DNA of 64,000 nt from Humibacillus xanthopallidus (GTDB taxonomy: Bacteria; Actinomycetota; Actinomycetes; Actinomycetales; Dermatophilaceae): contig NZ_VFPM01000001.1 in the NCBI RefSeq assembly GCF_006716675.1, forward strand, positions 1,178,001 through 1,242,000, in the 5' to 3' direction. This document shows, in pieces, positions 16,866 to 26,292 of this stretch (position 1 is its first letter; the number at the start of each line of letters is the position of its first letter). The notes below the pieces were generated by a model. That model was not told where the DNA came from, did no database searches, and saw nothing but the letters and a program-made list of their open reading frames with translations. A program made the translations under genes and the position numbers.

Positions 16866-18626
16866 TCACATCTGGTCGGGCGCCTCGAGGCCGAGCAGGT
16901 CGAGACCCGTCGTCATGACCCGGAAGACGACGGCGCACAGCGAGAGGCGCGACTCGCGCACGTCGTCGCTGTCGGCCTTGAGCACGGGGCAGTTCTCGTA
17001 GAACGCCGAGAAGGACTGCGCGAGCTCGAAGAGGTAGGCGCACAGCCGGTGCGGCTCGTACTCGTCGCCCACCTCGGCCACGACGTCGCCGAAGCCGAGC
17101 AGGTGCTGGGCGAGGGCCCGCTCCTGCGGCTCGCCGACGCGGATCGGGGCGCGCTGGTCGGCCGGGTCCATCGCGACCTGCCGGAAGATCGAGCGGATCC
17201 GCGCGACGACGTACTGCAGGTACGGCCCCGTGTTGCCGGTCAGGGCGACCATGCGGTCGAGGTCGAAGACGTACTCGCTGTTGTGCGCCACGGAGAGGTC
17301 GGCGTACTTCACCGCGCCGATGCCGATCTGGCGGGCGATCGTCGCCTTGACCGCGTCGTCGAGGTCGGGCCTGGCCTCGTCGATGACGGCGCGGGCCTTC
17401 TCGACGGCCTCGTCGAGCAGCATCATGAGCCGCAGCGGCTTGCCAGAGCGGGTCTTGAGGATCTTGCGGTCCTCACCGAGCACGTTGCCGATCTGCACGT
17501 GCACCGGCACGACGTCGTCGGGCAGCCAGCCGGCCTTGCGGGCGGTGTCCCACACCATGTTGAGGTGCAGGGCCTGCGGAGCCCCGATGACGTAGAGCAC
17601 GCGGTGGGCCTTGAGGTCGTGCACCCGGTAGCGGATCGTCGCGAGGTCGGTCGTGGCGTAGCCGTAGCCACCGTCGGACTTGCGGATGATGAGCGGCACG
17701 GGCTTGCCCTCGCGGCCGGTGTAGCCGTCGAGGAAGACGCAGAGGGCGCCGTCGGACATCGTCGCGATGCCGGCCGCCTCGAGCTCGTCGCAGAGCGAGC
17801 CGAGCACGGCGTTGTAGGTCGACTCGCCCGCGAGGTCGAGGTCGGTCAGCGTGATGCCGAGGGTCGAGTAGACCTTGTTGAAGTAGGTCTTCGAGAGGTC
17901 GACGAGCTCCTGCCAGAGGGCGAGGGTGTCGGGGTCGCCGGCCTGGAGCGCGACGACCCGGGTGCGAGCGCGGGTGTTGAAATCGCCTGCGCTGCCTGCC
18001 GGCTCGGCCTTCTCGGCGAGGTCGAACTTGACTCGGGCGGCCTGGTAGAAGGCGTTGGGGTCGGTGACGAGCAGCTCGGCCTCGGCGGAGTCCTTGCCGA
18101 CGTCGAGGAGGTGCTCGATGAGCATGCCGAAGGGGGTGCCCCAGTCGCCGATGTGGTTCTGCCGCACGACGTTGTGGCCGAGGTGCTCGAGGGTGCGGGC
18201 GAGGGCATCGCCGACGACCGTCGTGCGCAGGTGCCCGACGTGCATCTCCTTGGCCACGTTGGGCGCGGAGTAGTCGATGGGGATGTTCTCGCGCTCCTGG
18301 AGCGGCACCCCGGTGCGCTCGTCGGCGGCGACCTCCTGCAGGAGCGCGGCGAGCCAGGCATTCGAGAACGTCAGGTTGATGAAGCCCGGGCCGCTCACCT
18401 CGACCGCATCGCACACACCGTCGACGTCGAGCGCGTCGACGATCTTCGCGGCGACCTCGCGCGGCGGCATACCGACCTGCTTGGCGAGCGCCAGCGCGGC
18501 GTTGACCTGCACGTCGGCGAACTGCGACGGGCGCAGCACCGGGTCGGCCTCGCGAAAGGACTCGCCGAGCGCGGCGGCGATCGCGGACTGGACCCTGGGC
18601 GTGAGCGCGACGAGCGGTGAAACCAT
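16866..18626 (-). CDS. argS: Arginyl-tRNA synthetase
   Basis: 586 aa from ATG 18626. The N-terminal Add-1 domain (VQVNAALALAKQVGMPPREVA) precedes the class I catalytic core. The HIGH motif appears as APNVAKEMHVGHLRTT and the KMSKS-loop equivalent as ILKTRSGKPLRL. The anticodon-binding DALR domain ends LCAVVFRVMTTGLDLLGLEAPDQM. It charges tRNA-Arg. Length and motifs fit the bacterial enzyme well. The gene appears to stand alone between a terminator upstream and the hydrolase paralogues downstream. Confidence 0.97.
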   Translation of the reverse strand: MVSPLVALTPRVQSAIAAALGESFREADPVLRPSQFADVQVNAALALAKQVGMPPREVAAKIVDALDVDGVCDAVEVSGPGFINLTFSNAWLAALLQEVAADERTGVPLQERENIPIDYSAPNVAKEMHVGHLRTTVVGDALARTLEHLGHNVVRQNHIGDWGTPFGMLIEHLLDVGKDSAEAELLVTDPNAFYQAARVKFDLAEKAEPAGSAGDFNTRARTRVVALQAGDPDTLALWQELVDLSKTYFNKVYSTLGITLTDLDLAGESTYNAVLGSLCDELEAAGIATMSDGALCVFLDGYTGREGKPVPLIIRKSDGGYGYATTDLATIRYRVHDLKAHRVLYVIGAPQALHLNMVWDTARKAGWLPDDVVPVHVQIGNVLGEDRKILKTRSGKPLRLMMLLDEAVEKARAVIDEARPDLDDAVKATIARQIGIGAVKYADLSVAHNSEYVFDLDRMVALTGNTGPYLQYVVARIRSIFRQVAMDPADQRAPIRVGEPQERALAQHLLGFGDVVAEVGDEYEPHRLCAYLFELAQSFSAFYENCPVLKADSDDVRESRLSLCAVVFRVMTTGLDLLGLEAPDQM

Positions 18627-18691
18627 GCGGGCAAGTCTAGGTGCGGGCCGACGGTGGTCGCGCCGCCGTTTCTCGCGCCACGGGGGCACGA

Positions 18692-18726
18692 CGACGGGCA
18701 GGTCGCGCGTGGCGACCTGCCCGTCG
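18692..18726 (-). terminator. Terminator hairpin upstream of argS
   Basis: A perfect 15-bp stem (CGACGGGCAGGTCGC / GCGACCTGCCCGTCG) with a 5-nt loop lies 33 bp after the stop of the repeat-rich membrane-anchored gene and before argS. It separates the two transcripts on the minus strand. Confidence 0.8.
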
Positions 18727-18758
18727 GGGTGTCGAGCCGGCCCGGTGGGCCCGGGCGG

Positions 18759-20396
18759 CTACTCGCCCTGCTTGCGGAAGCCCGCGCGCCGCGCCGACTC
18801 CTCGTTGTAGAACCAGACGTCCGGCTGCGCGTCGTCGTAGCCCTCGTCGCCGGGGAGCAGGAACGTGTTGCCGTCACGGCTCGCCTTGACCTCGTGGCCG
18901 AGCGGCTGCACGCCCCCCTCGAGTGGCGCCGCCGACCCGATGCCGAAGCCGCCGTCGACGACCTCCTCGAAGGTCGAGACCCGCGGCCCCGACTGCTGCG
19001 GCTCGTCGTGGACGGAGTCGTCTGAGACGTCGGAGTCGTCGGCGTGGTCCGCACCGCCGTCGATCTCGGTCTCCGTCGACGGGTCCATGCGAGAGCCGAG
19101 CGCGCCCTCGGTCGCCTGCCCCTCCTCGGCGCCGGTCTGCGGGTCGGTCTCGGGCTCGGGCGCGGGCGTGCCCGAGGTCGTCGCCCACGGCTGGCCGCGG
19201 TGGTCGCCCGGATCGTCGTCGGGCGTGCCCTGCTCGCTCACGTAGTCGGCACGGTCCTCGAGCGCCGGCACCGAGACGGTCTCCTCGGTGTCGTCGCGCA
19301 CGAGCAGCCCGTGGTCGTCGTACTCCGGCTCCACCGGACCCTGGTCGGCGTCGGTGCCTGAGGGCGCGGTGTCGTCGGAGGGCGCCGCATCGGTGCCTGA
19401 GGGCGCGGTGTCGTCGGAGGGCGCCGCATCGGTCCGGTCGTCCTCGTCGTCGCTGCGTGCTGCCCAGCCGACGGCCGCACCCGTGCCGGCCGCTGCTGCT
19501 GCACCGGTCGCCGAGGAGCCTTCCCAGTCGGTCTCGCTCGTCGCCCGGGCCGTGGACTCGTCGCGAGCCGTCTCATCGCGGGCCGTCTCGTCGCGGGCCG
19601 TCTCGTCGCGGGCCGTCTGGTCGCGAGCCGTCTCGTCGCGGGCCGTCTCGTCGCGGGTGGTCGTGTCGTCGTTGCTCACGTCGTCCCTGCTCTCGTGGGG
19701 GGTGTGGTCAACGGTCTCCGTACCCACCGTCGAGTCGTCCCACGCCGAGTCCGTCGACGCGTCAGCCGTCTCGGCCTCCTCGTGAGAAGCATTGGTGGCG
19801 AAGGGGTTCTCCGCGTCGGCGAGGTCGGGCTCGTCGTCGTCGCGCAGGAAGGGCGCCGAGGCTGCCGCGGCGGCGGCGCCGGTCGCCACGACCGGAGCAG
19901 CGTGGGCGGCGCCTTCGGGGTCCTGTCCGGGGAGGCGCTGTCCCGACTCGTCGAGCCGGTAGCCCTCGGCATCGGTGCGCACGTCGGGGTCGATGAGGTC
20001 GGCGTTGCGCTCGAGCTCGACGAGCGACGACTGGGCCTCCGCGGCCTCCGCGGCGTGCTTCTGGGCGTGCTCCTCGAGGCGGCGCGCCTCGGCAGCCTTC
20101 TCCTGCGCCTGCTCCTCCAGCTGCCGGGCCTCGGCTGCCTTGCGCTCGGCCTCGGCCGCCGTGCGCTCCGCCTCGGTGCGTGCATCCGCGGCGATCGCGC
20201 CCGTCACCGATGCGCGGTCGGCGGTCTGCTGCAGGTGCGGCGCGTGCTCGTCGATCCGAGCCCGCAGCTCGCCTGCCTCGAAACGCCGGTGCTCCAGCTC
20301 ACGACGCTTCCTCGCGTTCATGAAGAGACTGATGATCACTGCGACGACGACAACGACGACGACGATCGCCAGGATCAGCTTGGTGGTGTCCGACAT
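18759..20396 (-). CDS. Membrane-anchored coiled-coil protein with acidic repeats and a sunset-like C terminus
   Basis: 545 aa from ATG 20396. A single N-terminal membrane helix (LILAIVVVVVVVAVIISLFM) is followed by an Ala/Glu/Arg coiled coil (about 30-125, EAERKAAEARQLEEQAQEKAAEA). A long acidic disordered region follows. It contains seven DETAR-type pentapeptides (about 245-275) and two copies of an APSDDTAPSGTDA unit (about 322-348). The last 40 residues (GNTFLLPGDEGYDDAQPDVWFYNEESARRAGFRKQGE) resemble the sunset domain (YxxxxSxxxAxxAGFR). Function is unknown. Topology suggests a short inside-facing end and a large soluble tail. Confidence 0.78.
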   Translation of the reverse strand: MSDTTKLILAIVVVVVVVAVIISLFMNARKRRELEHRRFEAGELRARIDEHAPHLQQTADRASVTGAIAADARTEAERTAAEAERKAAEARQLEEQAQEKAAEARRLEEHAQKHAAEAAEAQSSLVELERNADLIDPDVRTDAEGYRLDESGQRLPGQDPEGAAHAAPVVATGAAAAAASAPFLRDDDEPDLADAENPFATNASHEEAETADASTDSAWDDSTVGTETVDHTPHESRDDVSNDDTTTRDETARDETARDQTARDETARDETARDETARDESTARATSETDWEGSSATGAAAAAGTGAAVGWAARSDDEDDRTDAAPSDDTAPSGTDAAPSDDTAPSGTDADQGPVEPEYDDHGLLVRDDTEETVSVPALEDRADYVSEQGTPDDDPGDHRGQPWATTSGTPAPEPETDPQTGAEEGQATEGALGSRMDPSTETEIDGGADHADDSDVSDDSVHDEPQQSGPRVSTFEEVVDGGFGIGSAAPLEGGVQPLGHEVKASRDGNTFLLPGDEGYDDAQPDVWFYNEESARRAGFRKQGE

Positions 20397-20451
20397 TCCA
20401 TTCCCCTTCGGGTCAACGGTCCTCACGACCACTTCCCCCGAAACCTACTGC

Positions 20452-20468
20452 CCGGGAGGCCCTCCCGG
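20452..20468 (-). terminator. Short hairpin after the acyl-CoA synthetase gene
   Basis: CCGGGAG-GCC-CTCCCGG, a 7-bp GC stem 67 bp downstream of the acyl-CoA synthetase stop. It has no U-tract, so it is only a possible terminator. Confidence 0.4.
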
Positions 20469-20535
20469 CACAGCGGCACCGCCCCGGTTCACGGGGGTGC
20501 ATACCCACGGCCCGGCGCGGTGCACGCGGTCGACC

Positions 20536-22179
20536 TCAGAGCAGGCCCAGCCGCTCGGCCGTCACCTCCCGCATCTCGACCTTGCGGATCTTGCCCGTCA
20601 CGGTCATCGGGAACTCCTCGACGATCTCCACGTAGCGCGGGATCTTGTAGTGGGCGAGCTGACCCGTGCAGAACTCTCGCAGCGACTCGGCGGTGAGCGG
20701 TGCCGCGCCCTCCTTCATCCGGATCCACGCACAGAGCTCCTCGCCGTACTTCGCGTCGGGCACCCCGATGACCTGGGCGTCGAGGATGTCGGGGTGGGTG
20801 TAGAGGAACTCCTCGATCTCGCGCGGATAGACGTTCTCGCCGCCTCGGATGACCATGTCCTTGATGCGGCCGGTGATCTCGACGTACCCGTCGTCGTGCA
20901 TGACACCGATGTCGCCGGTGTGCATCCACCCGTCCTCGATGGCCTCGGCCGTCTTGTCCGGCTGCTCCCAGTAGCCGAGCATCACGGAGTAGCCCTTGGT
21001 CATGAACTCGCCGGCCTTGCCCCGCGGCAGCGTCTCGCCCGTCACCGGATCGGCGATCTTGATCTCGAGGTGCGGCCCGACCCGCCCGACCGTTCCCACC
21101 TTCTGGTCGAAGGTGTCGTCGGTGCGGTTCTGGGTCGAGACCGGCGAGGTCTCGGTCATGCCGTAGCAGATCGTCATCTCCTCGATGCCCGAGGCGATGA
21201 GCTTCTTCATCAGCTCTGCGGGACAAGGAGATCCGGCCATGATGCCGGTGCGCACGGTCGACAGGTCGTAGTCCGCGAAGTTCGGCAGGTTCCACTCGGC
21301 GATGAACATCGTCGGCACGCCGTAGAGCGAGGTGACCTTCTCGTCCTGGGTGGCCTGCAGCGTCACCGCCGGGTCGAAGCCCGGGGCAGGGATCACCATG
21401 CAGGCGCCGTGGGTCGTGCAGGCGAGGTTTCCCATGACCATGCCGAAGCAGTGGTAGAACGGCACCGGGATGCACACCCGGTCGGCCTCCGTGTAGTCGC
21501 AGAGCTCGCCGACGAAGTAGCCGTTGTTGAGGATGTTGCGATGGCTGAGCGTCGCACCCTTCGGGAATCCCGTTGTGCCAGAGGTGTACTGGATGTTGAT
21601 CGGGTCGGTGTTCTTCAGACCTGCCTGTATGCCGCTCAGCTCGCTCTCCGACACCTCGTCGGCCCGGGCGAGCAGCTCGTCCCAGTCGGACGTGCCGATG
21701 TAGATGACGCGCTCGAGGCCATCGACCTCGTCACGCACCTCGTCGACCATCTGGCGGTAGTTGCTCGTCTTGAATGACTCGGCTGAGATCAGCGTCGAGA
21801 TGCCGGCCTGGCCGAGGACGTACTGCAGCTCGTGCGACCGGTAGCTGGGATTGATGTTGACGAGGACCGCGCCCATCTTGGCGGTCGCGAACTGCACGAG
21901 CGTCCACTCCGAGCAGTTGGGGGCCCAGATGCCCACGCGGTCGCCGGTCTTGACCCCGACGGCGAGCAGAGCGCGAGCGAGCCGGTCGACGTCAGCCCGC
22001 AGCTCGGCATACGTCCAGCGGCGACCCTGGGCGACGTCGACGAGTGCCTCACGGTCACCGAAGCGGCGCACGGTGTCGTCGAAGTTGTCGCCGATGGTCT
22101 GCTCGATGAGGGCCGGCTCGGACTCGCCACGGGTGTGCGAGAGCGTCGGGTCGAGGGTCTCGAGCGGAGCGTCGGTCAT
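20536..22179 (-). CDS. AMP-binding acyl-CoA synthetase
   Basis: 547 aa. The adenylate-forming signature YTSGTTGFPKGATLSHRN is near residue 200. The acyl-binding/ATP region reads ICYGMTETSPVS, and the hinge and C-terminal catalytic part read YVEITGRIKDMVIRGGENVYPREIEEFL and PRYVEIVEEFPMTVTGKIRK (catalytic Lys). It activates a carboxylic acid to acyl-AMP and then acyl-CoA. Length and motifs fit medium/long-chain fatty acyl-CoA ligases of the FadD type. The chain length of its substrate cannot be read from sequence. A hydrolase gene lies just upstream on the same strand. Confidence 0.9.
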   Translation of the reverse strand: MTDAPLETLDPTLSHTRGESEPALIEQTIGDNFDDTVRRFGDREALVDVAQGRRWTYAELRADVDRLARALLAVGVKTGDRVGIWAPNCSEWTLVQFATAKMGAVLVNINPSYRSHELQYVLGQAGISTLISAESFKTSNYRQMVDEVRDEVDGLERVIYIGTSDWDELLARADEVSESELSGIQAGLKNTDPINIQYTSGTTGFPKGATLSHRNILNNGYFVGELCDYTEADRVCIPVPFYHCFGMVMGNLACTTHGACMVIPAPGFDPAVTLQATQDEKVTSLYGVPTMFIAEWNLPNFADYDLSTVRTGIMAGSPCPAELMKKLIASGIEEMTICYGMTETSPVSTQNRTDDTFDQKVGTVGRVGPHLEIKIADPVTGETLPRGKAGEFMTKGYSVMLGYWEQPDKTAEAIEDGWMHTGDIGVMHDDGYVEITGRIKDMVIRGGENVYPREIEEFLYTHPDILDAQVIGVPDAKYGEELCAWIRMKEGAAPLTAESLREFCTGQLAHYKIPRYVEIVEEFPMTVTGKIRKVEMREVTAERLGLL

Positions 22180-22298
22180 CGGTGGCCTCTCGGGCGTGCG
22201 GCGGTGGACGGGCCCTGGACGGGTCTCACCACACCCAACTCCGGGCTCGCCCGTGGCGCAAGAGAGAGGCGCCGAAGTGGAGCGAACTCACATCCCCA

Positions 22299-23219
22299 TC
22301 ACGGAGAACCGGGCAGGTGCTCTCCGCGGTGTATCTCGTAGGCGCGCGCCTGCCCCGGCGACTCCGGGTCGTCGATGATCGGCTCGTCCTTCATGAACTG
22401 CCGGATGACGTTGGCGAGCTCGCCCGGGTGGCTGAAGTTGATGGCGTGCGCCGCACCGTCGATGACGACGAGCAGCACCGAGTTCGCCGTGCGTCCGGCG
22501 ACCTCCTTCACCCGCGCGGGGCCCGGCATCAGCGGGTCCGACCTGCCGAGGACGACGAGGGTCGGCACGTCGATCTCGAGAAGGCGCTCGAGGGCGGGGA
22601 ACTGCGTCAGGGCCCGGAAGAGGCGCATCGTGCTCGGCACCCCGAAGCGCAGGTAGTCGGGCACCGCGACCTTGATGAGGCTTGGCGGCTCTCGCACCGA
22701 GTCGACCATCAGCTGCCCGAGCGCCCTGCCGAGCGGCTGGTTGTGCAGACCCCCGGCGGGGGCGACGAGGACCGCTCGCTCGAGTCGCTCGGGGTAGTGG
22801 TACGCGAAGTCGCAGATGACCGCGCAGCCCATCGAGTTGCCGACCATCGTCGTCGTGGCGACCTGCCGCTCGTCGAGGAAGGAGGCGGCGGCGTGGGCCA
22901 GCCCTTCGACCCCGAGGGGAGTCGGGCTGCGGCCGCTCCGACCGAAGCCGGGCAGGTCGGGCACCAGGGTGTGGAAGTCGTCTGCCAGCAGCTCGGCCGT
23001 CGGCACGAGGTAGCTGCCGGAGAGCCCGAAGCCGTGCAGGTGCGTCATCGTCGACGCCCCGGGCGGCCCGGGTGACTCGCGGTAGTGCAGCTTGACCCCG
23101 TCGACGGTGGTCCAGCGCTGAGCCAGGGCCGATGGCCGACCCGGGCGACGCCGGAGCCTCAGGCGGTGGCGCGTCGCGGCGGGTGCAGCGTGGCCGGTGT
23201 CGCCAATGTCGTCGGGCAC
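22299..23219 (-). CDS. Alpha/beta-hydrolase
   Basis: 306 aa from GTG 23219, with GGGAGGGG upstream. The fold is clear: HLHGFGLSGSYLV oxyanion loop, nucleophile elbow GNSMGC (Ser), VVLGRSDPLMP (Asp) and DGAAHAINFSHP (His). The first 35 residues are an Arg-rich extension (RHRLRLRRRPGRPSA). It is upstream of and co-directional with the acyl-CoA synthetase, about 120 bp apart. An ester- or lactone-cleaving role feeding acids to the synthetase is possible but inferred only from position. Confidence 0.8.
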   Translation of the reverse strand: MPDDIGDTGHAAPAATRHRLRLRRRPGRPSALAQRWTTVDGVKLHYRESPGPPGASTMTHLHGFGLSGSYLVPTAELLADDFHTLVPDLPGFGRSGRSPTPLGVEGLAHAAASFLDERQVATTTMVGNSMGCAVICDFAYHYPERLERAVLVAPAGGLHNQPLGRALGQLMVDSVREPPSLIKVAVPDYLRFGVPSTMRLFRALTQFPALERLLEIDVPTLVVLGRSDPLMPGPARVKEVAGRTANSVLLVVIDGAAHAINFSHPGELANVIRQFMKDEPIIDDPESPGQARAYEIHRGEHLPGSP

Positions 23220-23383
23220 CTCGGGACCCCTCCCTCTCGGATCACCCGATCCTCACTCTTGCCACCCGTGGCTAGCGTCACCCCCGGCGGGTGACTTGCA
23301 CTGGGGCGAGACACCGGCTGCGCTGTGCCGACGTGCTGCGGGGCCGTCTTCTGCCAGAACAGTGCATTGCTTCGGGCGTCCGG

Positions 23384-25600
23384 TCAGCCAATCGGGGGTG
23401 ACTCGACCAGGCCGAGGGCCCGGGCGCGGTCGACGGTTTCGTCGCGAGTGGTGGTGCCGAGCTTGCGGTAGGTGGCCAGCGCGTGGGTCTTCACGGTGTT
23501 CTTCGAGACGAAGAGGTGCTCGCCGATCTGCGGGAGGGTCAAGCGACTCGGTAGGTACTGGAGGACCCGAAGCTCAGCCGGTGTCAGCGTTCCGGGGGAG
23601 ATTCCCTCGGCGCGAACGTTCCGTAGCAGCGTCTCGGTCCTGACGAGGAAGTCCTCGAGCAGGGAGCCCGTGAGATCCGCTGTCATGTGGCTCCTGGCTT
23701 CAGTGCACAGCATGCGAGCCAGAGCGCCGTCGTCGAGCAGGAGAGCCACCCGGGTCTGGACCAGGGGTCCGGCGACAGCGAACCACGGGGCGATCTGGCG
23801 CACCTGGCCGGAGAGCCGGAGCGCCGTGCCCAAGGTCACCCGCGCGTCGTCCTTGCTTCCCCGCGCCGCCTGCAACAGGGCCGTCGCGGTGATGCACATG
23901 GCGGAGGTGGCGAGGCGCTGGAGCTGGTGCCGGTGCACGAGATCACCAGCCCGGGCGATGAGCGGCGCCCCACGAGCCCAGTCCTCTCCCATCAGGGCCA
24001 CGAGGCCCTGCCAGGCCAGAGCATTGGCCTCGATGACGTGCACTCCCAGCGCGTGGGCCAGTCGTTCGGCCTCCATGAGGCTCGCCAGGCCCTCCTCGAT
24101 GTGGCCGGTCAGGGTGAGAGCCACGCCCTCGTTGTGGAACGCCGCGGCCCGGAAGCCCGAATCGTGGGGGAGGCACTTCTGGATGCCACGACACAGCTCG
24201 ATCGTGCCCTGCAGCCCTCGATTGCCGACGAGGACGTAGATGGCTGCGAGAGAGGCCGAGTAGGCGTCGCTCCCGGCACGCTGAGGCCAGTCCGGGCCGG
24301 CGTGCTCGTCGGCGGTCAGCAGCCAGCGCGTCATGCGGGCCGGGTCACCGGACTGCAGCCCCAGCCACGCCGCCGAGAGGGTGAGCCACGGGTCCGAGGC
24401 GATCTGGCGCTCGTCGAGGGCCGCGAGCCACGTGCGCAGTCGGTCAGGATGACCGGAGGCGATGCACGCGGGCACCCCTGCCCAGACCAGGCGGCTCACC
24501 AGGGGCAGGTCGCCAGCCGCCTGAGCGTGCCGGATGGCGGCGTCCCAATCGCCGGCTGCCTCGTACCAGCTGCTCGCCCGCCGGTGCAGCTCCGGCTCGA
24601 GCCACGGTTCCTGCTCCGTGAGCTCGACCCGCAGGGCGTCCACGAGCAGGTGGTGGTAGCGATAGTGCTTGCCGCTGCCGTCGAGGGGGACGACGAGCTG
24701 CAGCCGTTGCGCCAGGTCGGCGAGCAGGCGCGCGGAGTCCTGCCGAGAGACCAGGGCATCGCAGAGGTGGACGTCGAGCTCGTCGACGACCGAGGTGCGC
24801 CGGAGGAACTCGCGAGTCCGGGGGCGCAGGCCGGTGAGCACCTCAGCGCGCAGGTAGTCGAGCACGTAGCGGTCGGAGCCGGTGGGAGTGACGACGGGCG
24901 TGGGTTCGCTGCCGCGGCTGGCGGCCAGGGCCATGAGGTAGAGCCCCACGGGCCAGCCCTCGCAGCGATCGATGAGGGCGCCTGCTTCGTCCTCGGCCAG
25001 CGCGACGCCCATCGTCGAGAGCAGGTGGCGGCTCTCGTCGTCGCGGAAGGCGAGGTCCGAGGGGCCGATCTCGACCATTCGTCCTTCGGAACGCGTGCGG
25101 GCGACCCATTGCGGCAGTGCAGACCGGCTGAGCAGAGCCAGCTGCGAGCCTGGAGGGATGCCCTCGGCAACGGCCTGAAGGACCGCATGACAATCGGGCT
25201 CGGTGAGGAGGTGGACGTCGTCGACCACCAGCACATAGCGACCCTGCGGCTGGAGCGCGAGGCGGGTGAGCGCGGGCAGCGTGACCGCCGAGAATCGCGG
25301 CTCGGCGCCTGTGAGCACCGTGCGGGTGTCTTCCGTGTCGGCTCCCAGGGACTGCAGCGCGTCGACCAGTCGAAGCGCAAGCACCGCGGGGTCGTTCATG
25401 AACCGGGCGACCCGGACAGTGGCATGGGGCCGTCGATCGTCCTCAGCCCACTGTGCCGCCAGGGTGGTCTTGCCGAAACCGGCTCCGGCCCTGATGACCA
25501 CGAGCGGCTGCGCGCCCCCCTGCGCAAGCCGCGACAGCAGTGGCCCGCGTCGGACGCGGACGTTGGCGGTCGCTCTTGCTGTGAGTCTGCCTTCGGGCAC
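23384..25600 (-). CDS. MalT-like LuxR family regulator (STAND NTPase)
   Basis: 738 aa from GTG 25600. An N-terminal STAND ATPase has Walker A VIRAGAGFGKTTLAAQWAE (about 34-52) and Walker B VLVVDDVHLLTEPD. A helical repeat sensor region follows (LHRRASSWYEAAGDWDAAIRHAQAAGDL, then many TPR-like helices). The C-terminal LuxR helix-turn-helix is LTPAELRVLQYLPSRLTLPQIGEHLFVSKNTVKTHALATYRKLG. MalT-like proteins oligomerise on inducer and ATP binding and then activate transcription. The targets are probably nearby, possibly the transport/lipid run starting at 25699, but no binding site is proven. Confidence 0.88.
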   Translation of the reverse strand: MPEGRLTARATANVRVRRGPLLSRLAQGGAQPLVVIRAGAGFGKTTLAAQWAEDDRRPHATVRVARFMNDPAVLALRLVDALQSLGADTEDTRTVLTGAEPRFSAVTLPALTRLALQPQGRYVLVVDDVHLLTEPDCHAVLQAVAEGIPPGSQLALLSRSALPQWVARTRSEGRMVEIGPSDLAFRDDESRHLLSTMGVALAEDEAGALIDRCEGWPVGLYLMALAASRGSEPTPVVTPTGSDRYVLDYLRAEVLTGLRPRTREFLRRTSVVDELDVHLCDALVSRQDSARLLADLAQRLQLVVPLDGSGKHYRYHHLLVDALRVELTEQEPWLEPELHRRASSWYEAAGDWDAAIRHAQAAGDLPLVSRLVWAGVPACIASGHPDRLRTWLAALDERQIASDPWLTLSAAWLGLQSGDPARMTRWLLTADEHAGPDWPQRAGSDAYSASLAAIYVLVGNRGLQGTIELCRGIQKCLPHDSGFRAAAFHNEGVALTLTGHIEEGLASLMEAERLAHALGVHVIEANALAWQGLVALMGEDWARGAPLIARAGDLVHRHQLQRLATSAMCITATALLQAARGSKDDARVTLGTALRLSGQVRQIAPWFAVAGPLVQTRVALLLDDGALARMLCTEARSHMTADLTGSLLEDFLVRTETLLRNVRAEGISPGTLTPAELRVLQYLPSRLTLPQIGEHLFVSKNTVKTHALATYRKLGTTTRDETVDRARALGLVESPPIG

Positions 25601-25698
25601 GTCGCGATCGTACGGCCATGGCCGAACGGGCGTGGGCGAGTTGCGTGGCCCGACGGGTGTCAGAACGGCACACGGGAGATCGTGGCCCGAGGATGACC

Positions 25699-26292
25699 TC
25701 AGCGCACCGTGCTGCCCGTCCCGGGTGAGCAGTTCTCGGGTGCGTAGTTTCCGCTGATGGTGAAGTCCTCACACGTGAGCAGCCGTGGGTGCTGGGTGCC
25801 GAGACCGAAGGACACCAGCATGAGCAAGGACACCACGATCGCGGCGGCCAGTGCTCGCTTGCCGCGAAGGCGCTCCGCTCCCGGGATGAGCAGGCGCACC
25901 AGGATCGCCGCCATGGCCGGCAGCCCCACCACGGTGATGACGACCCCGAACCAGAAGAGCACCTGGTAGATGCCCGAGGTCCCACCCACCGGCAGGATCC
26001 AGGCGAGCACGACCCACAACGATGGCAGCAGCAGTGCGAGCACCTGGGGTCGGGCCCAGATCCGCGGCCCCTTGGAGACCCCGAGGGCGAGGAACACCGA
26101 GGTGGCCGTCGCCCACAAGGACAGGTGCTGCTCGAAGAAGACGACGCCGTAGACACCCATGGTGAAGGCCGGCCACGACCCCAGGGCTGCGCCGGCCAGG
26201 CACGCGGCCGCGAGCTGGCGGCCCTCGCCGTCGAGGAGGCCGATGCTCTTGGGCGCCTGCTCCTCGGCCGGAGGGGTCGGGTCGGTGGTCAC
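25699..26292 (-). CDS. Membrane protein, unknown
   Basis: 197 aa with five predicted membrane segments, among them AAACLAGAALGSWPAFTMGVYGVVFF, VLALLLPSLWVVLAWILPVGG and ALAAAIVVSLLMLVSFGLG. The C-terminal tail HPRLLTCEDFTISGNYAPENCSPGTGSTVR carries two cysteines and probably faces outside. The GTG start overlaps the stop of the AI-2E transporter by 4 bp, so translation is coupled. I recognise no family. Confidence 0.7.
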   Translation of the reverse strand: MTTDPTPPAEEQAPKSIGLLDGEGRQLAAACLAGAALGSWPAFTMGVYGVVFFEQHLSLWATATSVFLALGVSKGPRIWARPQVLALLLPSLWVVLAWILPVGGTSGIYQVLFWFGVVITVVGLPAMAAILVRLLIPGAERLRGKRALAAAIVVSLLMLVSFGLGTQHPRLLTCEDFTISGNYAPENCSPGTGSTVR

